Source: CAZVVT01 sp964630595
GTDB lineage: Bacteria; Chlamydiota; Chlamydiia; Chlamydiales; VFKH01
Direction: 5' to 3'
DNA length: 64,000 bases
NCBI GenBank assembly: GCA_964630595.1
Contig: CAZVVT010000002.1
Coordinates: 222,563 to 286,562, forward strand
The first letter of the stretch is position 1, and each line of letters starts with the position of its first letter. Of the stretch, positions 43,891-52,464 are shown piece after piece. The position numbers were made by a program, and so were the translations under genes. The notes under the pieces were generated by a model. That model saw only the letters and a list, made by a program, of their open reading frames with translations, had not been told where the DNA came from and searched no databases.

Positions 43891-45636
43891 TTAGTAGGCA
43901 AGGACTTGCTGCTGCCAGAGACGGGCGTAGGTGCCGGCTTTGGCGAGCAGTTCTTCGTGGGTGCCATCTTCAACGATGTGACCGTTATCGAAGACGAGGA
44001 TGCGGTCCATGGAGAGGATGGTGGAGAGGCGGTGGGCAATGGTGATCACCGTGCGGCGCTTCATCAGCTCGAGCAGGCTTTCGTGGATGAGGTTTTCGGT
44101 TTCGGAGTCGAGGGCGGAGGTGGCTTCATCAAGGACCATGATGGGGGCGTTTTTGAGGATGGCGCGGGCGATAGCGAGGCGCTGGCGCTGGCCGCCGGAG
44201 AGCTTGATGCCGCGATCGCCAAAGACCGTTTCATATTTCTTGGGCAGAGCTTCGATGAATTGGTGGCAGTGGCTGAGGCGGGCGGCTTCGAGCACTTCAG
44301 CATCGCTAGCAGAAGGGCGACCGATGCGGATGTTTTCCATAAGCGAGCGGTGGAAGAGCTGCGGATCCTGCGGGATCATGGCGATTTGGCTGCGCAGAGA
44401 TTCTTGCGTGACGCGAGAGATGTCTTGACCATCGATGACAATCTTGCCACCGGAGAGCTCCCAGAAACGGAGGATGATGTTGACGAAGGTGGTTTTGCCG
44501 CTGCCCGACTTGCCCACCAGGCCGATGTGTTGGCCGCTGCCAATCACAAGACTGGTCTCAGCAAAGAGAGCGCTGGCGCCGGGGTAGGCGAAGGTCACTT
44601 TGTCGAAGACGATTTCACCCCGCGTTACCAAAAGAGGTTTTGCATCAGGCGCGTCTTGCACTTCGACTTGCTGCTGCAGCACGGAGAAGGCGCCACGCGC
44701 GGCACCATAATCGGCCAGCATTTGCGGAATCTGCGCGGAGGAGACCCACACGAGATCCACCACCGCCTGACTGGCCGCAATCACAAAGATGGCATCACCG
44801 GCACTTAAGCGCCCATCCAGCCACCGGGTGACGGCTACAGCAATCACCATGACTGTAGGTCCGAGAAAGCAGCCGAAGCTGAGCAGCAGGCGCAAGACCT
44901 CTTGCGCAAAGAGCGAAATCTTCTGCCTCTCCACCTCTTCGCGCTGGCCGCTGGCGAGCAGAAGACGCTCCAACCCCTCGCGAGCAAAGGCTTTGACTGA
45001 GGGTGCATTGGTGAGGGCATCCACCACCAACCCCATCACACGACTGCGCCCTTCGGCGTGCAACTGCGCGCGCTGCTGACACCAGGGCACGAGAATAAAG
45101 ACGATGGACATGTGCACGGCCAGCCAGACCAAAATGATCACGGAGAAAATCGGTGCTTGATGGGCAAAGAGCACCAGAGCCAAGACAAAGCCGACAAAGC
45201 TGGGCAAGAAGGGGTGCACCAGCAGGCGAAAGAGAGAGCCGCAGGTGCGGACGGCGTCGTTGATCTTGTGGGCGATCGAACCAGTCATCGTCCCTTGGAA
45301 AAAGCTGTAGGAATTGCCCAGCACGCGCTCAAAGAGCGTCTGCCGCAGCAGCCCCTCCACCTCCGGCAGCAGCCTCGCTGCCATAAAGCCCCCCACTCGG
45401 TAGGCCACCTCCGTCACCAACCAGACCAACAGCATGTACGAAAGCCACGGCAGAATCGGCTCCAGAATAGGCTCATTTAAATGGTGTGCGAAATTGTCCA
45501 CCAGCCGACCCATCAAAAAGGGCCAGACCACGCTATAAATCCCCCACACACCACTCATCACCAAGACAAAGAGGGTGCGAAACCAAAAAGGGCGATAGGC
45601 ACCCGCAATTTGGCTGATCGTAGAGGGAGTCTTCAT
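43891..45636 (-). CDS. ABC exporter, fused membrane and ATPase domains (MsbA-like)
   Basis: 581 residues. Membrane domain in the first ~310 residues, then ATPase with Walker A GLVGKSGSGKTTF, MIPQDPQLFHRS, signature LSGGQRQRLAIARAIL, Walker B IMVLDEATSALD and IAHRLST. A paralogue of the exporter at 24822. Both share FHRSLxENI, LPxxYxTxxGxRGxKL and a terminal GTYA/GLYT...LWQQQ-like end, pointing to lineage-level duplication. Substrate unknown. The start MKTPSTISQ is the only ATG near the 5' end. Confidence 0.9.
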   Translation of the reverse strand: MKTPSTISQIAGAYRPFWFRTLFVLVMSGVWGIYSVVWPFLMGRLVDNFAHHLNEPILEPILPWLSYMLLVWLVTEVAYRVGGFMAARLLPEVEGLLRQTLFERVLGNSYSFFQGTMTGSIAHKINDAVRTCGSLFRLLVHPFLPSFVGFVLALVLFAHQAPIFSVIILVWLAVHMSIVFILVPWCQQRAQLHAEGRSRVMGLVVDALTNAPSVKAFAREGLERLLLASGQREEVERQKISLFAQEVLRLLLSFGCFLGPTVMVIAVAVTRWLDGRLSAGDAIFVIAASQAVVDLVWVSSAQIPQMLADYGAARGAFSVLQQQVEVQDAPDAKPLLVTRGEIVFDKVTFAYPGASALFAETSLVIGSGQHIGLVGKSGSGKTTFVNIILRFWELSGGKIVIDGQDISRVTQESLRSQIAMIPQDPQLFHRSLMENIRIGRPSASDAEVLEAARLSHCHQFIEALPKKYETVFGDRGIKLSGGQRQRLAIARAILKNAPIMVLDEATSALDSETENLIHESLLELMKRRTVITIAHRLSTILSMDRILVFDNGHIVEDGTHEELLAKAGTYARLWQQQVLAY

Positions 45637-45671
45637 TCCCTAAAGCGATAGCACAATTTGATGTAAAAAAG

Positions 45672-46027
45672 CCCGGGAAAGAGTAAGCCGGATTCTGTCG
45701 TGGATCATCATTCGTCTGGGAGGCGAGTCTCCTCGCCCCTCAAGCGGCTCAAAGTGTAGAAGGGATGGCCACCCCGCGAAGAACGGTTAGCGGTGGGGCC
45801 CTTCTACGGCCTTGCTTCAGACAGGGTTTGCAACGCCCTAAAGTCGCCTCTAGGTACGGCCGAAGGTCATTACTTCGGCATTTTCAGCCTTACCATTGCT
45901 GGAGGAATGTTTGCTGTTGCACTTTCCGTAGTTTTACAACTCCTGGCATTTCACCAGTGCCCTCTTCTATGAAGTCCGGACTTTCCTCTGTAGCTGGAAT
46001 GCTACAGCGATGATCTCCTTTCCCGAG
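45672..46027 (-). ncRNA. rnpB: RNase P RNA (class A)
   Basis: About 356 nt. On the minus strand it contains the 5' signature AGAGGAAAGTCCGGAC, a central conserved ACGGAAAGTGCAACAG-like segment and the 3' end CCACGACAGAATCCGGCTTA. The ends pair as P1 (5' CTCGGGAAAG with 3' CTTTCCCGGG), which sets the boundaries, and six T residues follow the 3' strand (45665-45670), serving as terminator. It begins a few bases after the stop of the CT398-like gene. It processes the 5' ends of tRNA precursors. Confidence 0.95.
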
Positions 46028-46031
46028 AAAA

Positions 46032-46790
46032 CTATGCTGCTACCTTACGGCGGCGGCGCTTCGTGGTAGTTCCCTCTTCCACTGCCTCTTCCTTCCAGAA
46101 GTGCAGACGCGAGCAATGCTCACAGAAGACGGGGCGCTCCCCACGGCGAACAAGATTCTCGTGCTGTGGAGTGAGAACGATGTGACAGCCGCCACACGTA
46201 CGGTTCTCAATCGGCACCACAACGCGATCTTTCTTGTTAAAGAGAAGGCGTTCGTAGATCACCAAGAGGTCTTGATCTACCTCTTTGGCGAGCTTTTCGC
46301 GCTCTACATGGAGCTCCTGCCCCTCTTTATTAATCTCTTCGATTTGTCTTTGCAGCTCTTTTTCCTGTTCGGCAAAAAGGCTGACAGAATCTTTTAACTC
46401 TTTCTTGGTGGCCGCTTGTAGCTCTTCTTCATGCACCAACTTGTCCGTCATCTCCGAGGCTTGTCCCTCAAGACGGCTCTTGTCGCGCACAGCCGCATTG
46501 ATCTCTTGCGTCACTGCGTTGAACTCTTCCACCTTCTTGATGGTGTTCTGACGCGCTTCCGCCTTCTCAATACGCGCCTTTACATCGGCAATCTCCGACT
46601 CCAGAAGACGCACAGCCTTCTTGATCTCGGCAACCTCTTGGTCCTTATTGCCCACCTTCGCTTGCAGCTCTTCCTGGCGCGTACGGAGGCCATCAAGCTC
46701 TCCCTTATGCTGATTCTTGACCCGCATTAAGCGAATCATCTTCATATCCAGTTCTTGTATCTCAAGGATCTCAGGCAACGTTTCCAACAT
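46032..46790 (-). CDS. coiled-coil zinc-ribbon protein, CT398-like
   Basis: 252 residues. A long antiparallel coiled coil (~15-185) precedes a C-terminal C4 zinc ribbon (CGGC about 20 residues before CEHC) and a basic tail (TTKRRRRKVAA). This is the plan of C4-type zinc-ribbon proteins such as chlamydial CT398, which I recall as binding sigma54 and T3SS-related partners. It would act in the cytosol. It lies just upstream of rnpB on the same strand. Confidence 0.85.
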   Translation of the reverse strand: MLETLPEILEIQELDMKMIRLMRVKNQHKGELDGLRTRQEELQAKVGNKDQEVAEIKKAVRLLESEIADVKARIEKAEARQNTIKKVEEFNAVTQEINAAVRDKSRLEGQASEMTDKLVHEEELQAATKKELKDSVSLFAEQEKELQRQIEEINKEGQELHVEREKLAKEVDQDLLVIYERLLFNKKDRVVVPIENRTCGGCHIVLTPQHENLVRRGERPVFCEHCSRLHFWKEEAVEEGTTTKRRRRKVAA

Positions 46791-46857
46791 ACGGCGAATA
46801 GTGTACCCAAACCCACTAGTTCATGCCAAGAAGATTGAAATCGTATATACTATTCGG

Positions 46858-47844
46858 GTGCTTGTTTTAGGAATTGAATCTACTTGTGATGAAACAGCCA
46901 TCGCTATCCTCCAGGATAGCACTGTGCTCGCCCACGCCCTCGCCTCCCAAGCGGCCAAACACGCCGTTTATGGCGGAGTCGTCCCCGAACTGGCCAGCCG
47001 CGAGCACGCCGTCGCCCTCCGCCCCCTGCTCACCCAAGCCCTCAAAGAAGCCGGCGTTACCCTCCAGGAAATCGACCTGATCGCCGTCGCACGAGGACCG
47101 GGACTAATGGGCCCCCTCCTGGTGGGTTTGCAGTTCGCTAAAGGACTGGCCATGGGGCTCCAAAAGCCTCTGATTGGTGTGAATCACGTTGAGGCTCATC
47201 TATTTGCGTCACACTTGGAGCATTCCCACATCCCCCTTCCCGCCGTCGGTCTGATCGCCTCAGGCGGCCACACGGCGCTTGTTCGAGTCGGCGAGGAGGG
47301 CCTTTCTCTGATCGGCCAGACCATCGATGATGCTGTCGGCGAGGCCTTCGACAAGGTGGGCACGGCCCTGGGGCTTACCTATCCTGCCGGACCCTTGGTG
47401 GAAAAACTGGCCCGGGAGGGCCGGCCCTGTCTACCCCTTCCCAAAGGGCAGATCAAAGAGCGCCCTCTCGACTTCTCCTTCAGCGGCCTAAAAACGGCCG
47501 CGGCGCGCCTCATCCAAAAGGGGGAAAACCGCGCCGATATTGCCGCCTCTTTCCAAGAAACTGCTCTCGATGACCTTGTGACTAAGCTCCTGATCGCCGC
47601 CCAACAAGAGGGGGCCCAGTCCCTGCTTTTCGGAGGCGGAGTGATCTGCAACCAGCGGCTGCGCGAGAAGATTGCGGCAGCCACTTCGCTACCTCTTTTC
47701 TTTCCCTCGCCCGATCTGTGCCGCGACAATGCCGCCATGATTGCCGCTTTGGGGCTGGCGCAATACCAAAAGAGGGGACCCAGCTCACTCGACCTTCCTC
47801 CCCTTGCTCGTATCGCGTTTGACAAACAAAGCTCTGCTTCTTAA
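46858..47844 (+). CDS. tsaD: tRNA N6-threonylcarbamoyladenosine synthase subunit TsaD
   Basis: 328 residues starting at the GTG at 46858 (MLVLGIESTCDETA), the conserved N-terminus; the frame is open upstream but unconserved. Metal-binding HVEAH is present in VNHVEAHLFAS, and SGGHTALV is intact. With TsaB/TsaE/TsaC it makes t6A37 in ANN-decoding tRNAs. No Shine-Dalgarno is visible, and a TATACT hexamer lies only ~6 nt before the GTG (about 46847-46852), so a leaderless message is possible. Downstream genes follow closely. Confidence 0.93.
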   Translation: MLVLGIESTCDETAIAILQDSTVLAHALASQAAKHAVYGGVVPELASREHAVALRPLLTQALKEAGVTLQEIDLIAVARGPGLMGPLLVGLQFAKGLAMGLQKPLIGVNHVEAHLFASHLEHSHIPLPAVGLIASGGHTALVRVGEEGLSLIGQTIDDAVGEAFDKVGTALGLTYPAGPLVEKLAREGRPCLPLPKGQIKERPLDFSFSGLKTAAARLIQKGENRADIAASFQETALDDLVTKLLIAAQQEGAQSLLFGGGVICNQRLREKIAAATSLPLFFPSPDLCRDNAAMIAALGLAQYQKRGPSSLDLPPLARIAFDKQSSAS

Positions 47845-47855
47845 ATTCCTGGGCT

Positions 47856-48167
47856 ATGTCATCCAAAGCCCTGATTCAGCATCCCCCTTCTGCCGTTGCG
47901 GTTGTGTCGACGGCGACCAAAATCACCGTGCAGTGCAACTGCGGTTTTGGCAACAACCTCTACATTCGCGGTAGCGGCGCGGGTCTTTCCTGGGACAAGG
48001 GCCTTTTGCTACGCAATGTCTCGCCCAGCGAATGGATTTGGGAGAGCAAAGTCAAATTTGATACGGTCGAGTGCAAAATCGTTTTGAATGATCAGAACTA
48101 CGAAGTGGGAGAAAACCACACCATTCGCAGCGGCACCACCACGGTTATCGAACCCCATTTTACATGA
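47856..48167 (+). CDS. stand-alone CBM20-like carbohydrate-binding protein
   Basis: 103 residues. The segment NLYIRGSGAGLSWDKGLLLR, then W...WESKVKFDTVECKIVLND and YEVGENHTI, follows the starch-binding domain CBM20 pattern (LYIVGS..LG.WD...W....v.lp...veyKfv....wE.G.NR). The Trp after LS and the Trp in EWIWE are candidates for the glucan-stacking aromatics. No catalytic domain is attached. It overlaps the sugar-kinase gene by 4 nt (ATGA-type), suggesting a joint role in glycogen or oligosaccharide handling (inference). Confidence 0.65.
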   Translation: MSSKALIQHPPSAVAVVSTATKITVQCNCGFGNNLYIRGSGAGLSWDKGLLLRNVSPSEWIWESKVKFDTVECKIVLNDQNYEVGENHTIRSGTTTVIEPHFT

Positions 48168-49048
48168 CAGCACTTGTCGGCTTTGATGGTTTCACCGACA
48201 ACCTCTATTCGGTGGTTGATCAGCGCAGTTTAACCGGCTTTACCACTCTTGACACTCTCGCCTCGTTTCGTAAACGGTTGGAAGCGGGCAGCTGCAACAT
48301 CGAACTCATTCTCAAAGAGACGCGCATCGGTGGCAATGGCCCTATCTTAGCGCAAACACTCATCAAGCTAGGCGTTGCTGTCGATTTCATCGGCTGCGCA
48401 GAAGGGCCCCTCTTTGCTCCCCTCGCCGCTTCGTGCAAACGCTTCACCAGCCTCGGGCCCAGCAGCGTCACGGATGCTTTGGAGTTTCATGACGGAAAAA
48501 TCATGCTCGGCAAACATGAGTCGGTGTTGAAGGTCGATGTGCCCATGCTTTCGAAGGTGCCTGACTTTCTCGCCCGCATCGCTTCCGCAAAACTGCTCTG
48601 CCTCGTGAATTGGACCATGCTGATTCACATGACGGAGATCTGGAAGTGGCTTCTGCCCGCCTTCGTCCAGCTTCCCTCGCGCCCCGCCCTCTTCATCGAC
48701 CTCGCCGACCCTGCCAAGCGCAGCGACGCCGAACTGCGAGAAGCTCTCTTTTGTCTCCAACAGTTCGCCCAGCACACACACGTGATGCTTGGCCTGAATG
48801 AACACGAAGCCGCCCGCGTTGGCACTGTCAGCGGCATTCAAGAAGTCATCATTCATCAAGCCGATCGAGCAGAGGTGGTAGGCCAAACCTCTCTTTCTTG
48901 GCCGCTCATCGAAAACCCACGATCCACCACCGGCGCCGGTGACCATTTCAACGCCGGCTACTGCGCCGCCTACTTGCAAGGCCTGCCCGTTGAAAAGCGC
49001 CTCGCCCTCGCTGCCCAAACAGCCCATGAATTCCTAAACGCTGTTTAA
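48164..49048 (+). CDS. PfkB-family carbohydrate kinase
   Basis: 294 residues. GGNGPILAQTLIKLGV matches the N-terminal GGNxxN/A region, and RSTTGAGDHFNAGYCAAYLQ is PfkB signature 2 with the catalytic Asp. GFDGFTDNLY at the N-terminus is where substrates bind. The family phosphorylates sugars or nucleosides; the substrate cannot be fixed. It is coupled to the CBM20-like gene. Confidence 0.85.
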   Translation: MTALVGFDGFTDNLYSVVDQRSLTGFTTLDTLASFRKRLEAGSCNIELILKETRIGGNGPILAQTLIKLGVAVDFIGCAEGPLFAPLAASCKRFTSLGPSSVTDALEFHDGKIMLGKHESVLKVDVPMLSKVPDFLARIASAKLLCLVNWTMLIHMTEIWKWLLPAFVQLPSRPALFIDLADPAKRSDAELREALFCLQQFAQHTHVMLGLNEHEAARVGTVSGIQEVIIHQADRAEVVGQTSLSWPLIENPRSTTGAGDHFNAGYCAAYLQGLPVEKRLALAAQTAHEFLNAV

Positions 49049-49056
49049 CTAACCTG

Positions 49057-49587
49057 ATGGCGATTTCTGGACAGAGCGACCCGTGGAGAAGAGGGGCGGC
49101 GGCAGAAATCAAGCCGGAACTAGACAAAGCAGCGGTAGTAGTAAAAAGAGTCAAGCTATGGGTGGATGCAACGGCTGTAGCAAAAGTTCTAGCGGCGGCA
49201 CGTGCGTTCGAAGGACCGCCACCACGTCTAATGGTAACGCTGGATAGAGCAAGAGCTGCAAGGGCTATGGCCAAGGCAGAGACCTTAGCCGCAAAAATGG
49301 AAGAAGCGAAACGAAGAGTCGTCGCAGCATCCGAGACAGCCTACCAAATCGGAGAAGAAATCGGGAAAATACTCGCCGGAATAGCAGAAGTCCAGACTAT
49401 GCTGGATGAAGGTAAAATCGAGGCAGCGCTCAGCAGGGTACGGGAATTGCAGGTGGGGCTCACCATCATAACAACCAAAATGCCAGCGCTGGGAGCAACC
49501 GTAGAAACGCGAGTTGGTATAGCCGAAGTAGCAGCGAGAATCGCCGTCGTTGCAGCGGTACTAGATGCATTTCCCTCAATTGCGTAA
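49057..49587 (+). CDS. Ala-rich helical hypothetical protein
   Basis: 176 residues, almost all helix, Ala/Glu/Arg/Val-rich with a repetitive heptad feel (AEIKPELDKAAVVVKRVKLW, AAKMEEAKRRVVAASETAYQ). No signal peptide; a weak hydrophobic C-terminus (VAARIAVVAAVLDAFP). Codon use (many GTA, GCA, AGA, CTA) differs from the C-ending codons of its neighbours, suggesting separate ancestry or low expression. It could be a T3SS substrate, but no motif shows that. It begins 8 nt after the sugar-kinase stop. Confidence 0.5.
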   Translation: MAISGQSDPWRRGAAAEIKPELDKAAVVVKRVKLWVDATAVAKVLAAARAFEGPPPRLMVTLDRARAARAMAKAETLAAKMEEAKRRVVAASETAYQIGEEIGKILAGIAEVQTMLDEGKIEAALSRVRELQVGLTIITTKMPALGATVETRVGIAEVAARIAVVAAVLDAFPSIA

Positions 49588-49625
49588 ATGTCTATACTCG
49601 CTAGTTTATCGAAGGGGTGGGCGAT

Positions 49626-51077
49626 ATGGATCTACTGGGGCACTACTTAAAAAATACCGAGCCGAAAAAACAGAGCAAAGCCGCCATCGCCTATTTAGCT
49701 TCCCTAGACCACGTGGCCAGTCAGTCGCCTAAAGTAGCAGAGAGCATCATTCAAGAACTGCGCGATCAGCGCAGCAGCCTGAAGATGATCGCTTCCGAGA
49801 ACTACTCTTCGCTGGCCGTGCAACTGGCCATGGGCAACCTACTGACAGACAAGTACGCAGAAGGGCACAGCCACCACCGCTTTTATGCCGGATGCGACAA
49901 CGTCGATGCAGTGGAAGATGAAGCAGTAAATCAACTCAAGAAACTCTTTCAAGTAGACCACGTCTTTGTGCAGCCCCATTCAGGCGCCGATGCAAACCTG
50001 ATCGCCTTCTTCGCCATTTTAGTGCAGCGCGTGCAGAACAAAGAGATCGAGCGACTGGCCAATAAGAAGCTCGACGAGTTTACGCCAGCAGAGTACGAGC
50101 ACATGCGCCAACTGCTGGTCAACCAGTCGATGCTGGGATTGGGCTTGAGCTCCGGTGGCCACTTAACACACGGCTATCGCCACAATCTCTCCTCGAAGAT
50201 CATGCGCTCGTATAGCTACGACGTGGACCCCAAGACCGAGCGGCTTGACTACGATGCCATTGAACGTCAGGCGAGAGAGATTAAACCATTGATCTTGCTG
50301 GCCGGCTATTCCGCCTACCCGCGCGCCATCGATTTTGCCCGCATGAAGGAGATTGCGCATAGCGTGGGGGCCGTCTTCATGGTCGACATGGCACACTTCG
50401 CCGGCCTGGTGGCTGGCAGAGTGTTCGAAGGCGACTTCGATCCCATTGCGCATGGCGATATCATCACGTCGACGACGCACAAGACCCTGCGCGGACCGCG
50501 CGGAGGCATTGTGCTGTGCAAAGCTGAATTTGCCGATGCGGTGAACAAGGCGTGCCCTCTTGCCATGGGCGGGCCACTGCCCCACGTCATTGCCGCAAAA
50601 GCCGTTGCCTTCCAAGAGGCCAATACACCGCAGTTCAAACAGTATGCCCACCGCATTGTCGACAACGCACGCGCCCTTGCGGAGGAATTCATCCGCCTGG
50701 GCTGCAGAGTCACCACGGGCGGCACAGACAACCACCTCTGCGTCGTCAGCGTGCAGCCCTTTGGCCTCAATGGACGACAAGCCGAAGGCGCTCTACGCGC
50801 CGCTTCGATTACCCTGAATCGCAACACGATTCCCTTTGACCCCAATGGGCCTTGGTACACCTCCGGCATCAGGCTCGGCACACCTGCGTTAACCACGCTG
50901 GGCATGGGCGAAGAGGAGATGCGGCAGATCGCACGCTGGATTGTCGAGATCTTAAAAAACACTCGCCCTGGAGAAAAAAGCCAGTTTGTCACCGACCCAG
51001 CCGTTCTCTCACGAGTACAGGCCGGCATAAAAGAACTTTTGACCAATTATCCCCTTTACCCTGAGATTGCAATCTAG
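49626..51077 (+). CDS. glyA: serine hydroxymethyltransferase
   Basis: 483 residues from the ATG at 49626, preceded by AAGGGG with 8-nt spacing (a GTG at 49617 is also in frame). The PLP Lys is in STTHKTLRGPRGG, and SENY and RFYAGCDNVDAVE are conserved. An insert around residues 130-165 (VQNKEIERLANKKLDEFTPA) makes it longer than the ~415-residue E. coli enzyme, as in chlamydial GlyA. It interconverts serine and glycine with tetrahydrofolate. First gene of the glyA-clpP-dapF-CT429 order also found in C. trachomatis. Confidence 0.95.
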   Translation: MDLLGHYLKNTEPKKQSKAAIAYLASLDHVASQSPKVAESIIQELRDQRSSLKMIASENYSSLAVQLAMGNLLTDKYAEGHSHHRFYAGCDNVDAVEDEAVNQLKKLFQVDHVFVQPHSGADANLIAFFAILVQRVQNKEIERLANKKLDEFTPAEYEHMRQLLVNQSMLGLGLSSGGHLTHGYRHNLSSKIMRSYSYDVDPKTERLDYDAIERQAREIKPLILLAGYSAYPRAIDFARMKEIAHSVGAVFMVDMAHFAGLVAGRVFEGDFDPIAHGDIITSTTHKTLRGPRGGIVLCKAEFADAVNKACPLAMGGPLPHVIAAKAVAFQEANTPQFKQYAHRIVDNARALAEEFIRLGCRVTTGGTDNHLCVVSVQPFGLNGRQAEGALRAASITLNRNTIPFDPNGPWYTSGIRLGTPALTTLGMGEEEMRQIARWIVEILKNTRPGEKSQFVTDPAVLSRVQAGIKELLTNYPLYPEIAI

Positions 51078-51079
51078 CT

Positions 51080-51649
51080 ATGGAAGATCCAAAAACTCTC
51101 GATGACCGTATTGAACTTGAGCTGCTCAAAGCACGCCGCATCTTTATGAGCGACGCCTTTGATAACAACTCGGCACGCGAAGTGATTCGCAAGCTCTGGT
51201 ACCTAGAGCTCACCGCTCCGGGTAAACCCATCACCATCATCATCAACTCCCCCGGCGGATCGGTGGATGCCGGCTTTGCCATCTGGGACCAGATCAGCAT
51301 GATCTCCTCTCCCGTAACCACTTTAGTGACCGGCCTGGCCGCCTCCATGGGCTCCATTTTGAGCCTGGCCGCCGCCCCCGGACGCCGCTTTGCCACGCCG
51401 CGCGCGCGCATCATGATCCACCAACCCGCCATCCACGGCGTAGTGCAAGGCCAAGCCACCGACCTGGTGATTCAAGCCACGGAGATCAAAAAGACCCACG
51501 AGATGCTCATCGGCATCTATGTCAAAGCAACCGGCAAAGACTTCAAGACCATCGAACGAGCCCTCGACCGCGACACGTGGATGACGGCTGAAGAGGCTTT
51601 GGCCTACGGCTTACTCGACAAGATCGTCCACTCTTATTCCGAAATATGA
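51080..51649 (+). CDS. clpP: ATP-dependent Clp protease proteolytic subunit
   Basis: 189 residues with the catalytic Ser in GLAASMGSIL, His in IMIHQPAIHG and Asp in ALDRDTWMTAEEAL. It starts without the long propeptide. Chlamydiae encode two ClpP proteins that form a mixed tetradecamer; synteny with glyA and dapF identifies the CT431 (ClpP1) position. Two-base gap after glyA, and overlap of 4 nt with dapF. Confidence 0.94.
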   Translation: MEDPKTLDDRIELELLKARRIFMSDAFDNNSAREVIRKLWYLELTAPGKPITIIINSPGGSVDAGFAIWDQISMISSPVTTLVTGLAASMGSILSLAAAPGRRFATPRARIMIHQPAIHGVVQGQATDLVIQATEIKKTHEMLIGIYVKATGKDFKTIERALDRDTWMTAEEALAYGLLDKIVHSYSEI

Positions 51650-52464
51650 TCCCCTTCTCCAAGTTCCATGGTGCCGGCAATGACTTTATCCTGATCGACA
51701 ATCGCGATCAGAGATGGGAGCTAGGCCCCGACACCATTGAGGCGATGTGCCATCGCCGCTTTGGAATTGGAGCCGATGGAGTCATTTTGGTGGAACCGAG
51801 CAGCCAAGCCGATTTCCGCATGCGCATCTTCAATAGCGACGGGGGCGAGGCGAGCCAGTGCGGCAACGGGATTCGCTGCCTGGCAGCGTTTGTGCGAAAA
51901 TTAGGAATGACCGCTAACGCCTTTCATCTCGAAACAAAGGCCGGTATCGTCGCCGTCTCCTGGCGAGGAACTCAAATCTCGGTGGAGATGGGGAAACCTA
52001 AGTTGTTGGGAACCAGAGAGTTAAATACATCTTTAGGGGTGTTGACCGCTTTCGTGGCCGACACGGGGGTGCCCCATGCCGTTATTTTCGTTGAAGATGT
52101 CGACTTGGTGAAGCTGGAGCAGCTGGGACCGGAGGTGCGTTTTCACCCCGAGTTTGACCCTCACGGAGTCAATGTCAACGTTGTTGACCGCAGATTGGCG
52201 ATCCGCACCTTTGAGAGGGGCATAGAGGACGAGACGCTGGCGTGCGGAACGGGGGCGTGCGCCTCTGCTTTGGCCGCTGCCCGCCAATTTGCACTACCCT
52301 CCCCAATCTCTCTATTGACACGTTCAGGCGAACAGCTCACAATTTCCTTCCCCCCCGACATGGCCTCCGTCTGTATGACCGGGTCGGCCTTGTTTGTTTA
52401 CGAAGGAACCTATGAAGAAAGTTGCTGCCAAAAAGCCTGCGCCCCCCAAGAAGCCTGTTTCTAA
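51646..52464 (+). CDS. dapF: diaminopimelate epimerase
   Basis: 272 residues. Both catalytic Cys are present: SQCGNGIRC and ACGTGACASALAAA. It converts LL- to meso-diaminopimelate for peptidoglycan and lysine. Chlamydiae make DAP through the aminotransferase route, in which DapF follows DapL. The 3' end overlaps the following gene by 53 nt. Confidence 0.95.
   Translation: MIPFSKFHGAGNDFILIDNRDQRWELGPDTIEAMCHRRFGIGADGVILVEPSSQADFRMRIFNSDGGEASQCGNGIRCLAAFVRKLGMTANAFHLETKAGIVAVSWRGTQISVEMGKPKLLGTRELNTSLGVLTAFVADTGVPHAVIFVEDVDLVKLEQLGPEVRFHPEFDPHGVNVNVVDRRLAIRTFERGIEDETLACGTGACASALAAARQFALPSPISLLTRSGEQLTISFPPDMASVCMTGSALFVYEGTYEESCCQKACAPQEACF

Noticed and set aside
43906..44808. 300-codon plus-strand frame opposite the second ABC exporter
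   Set aside because: Complements a clear ABC ATPase domain; no independent ribosome site or domain.
46717..46857. N-terminal extension of TsaD
   Set aside because: TsaD proteins begin at the VLGIESTCDET region; the extension is antisense to the CT398-like gene and not conserved in type.
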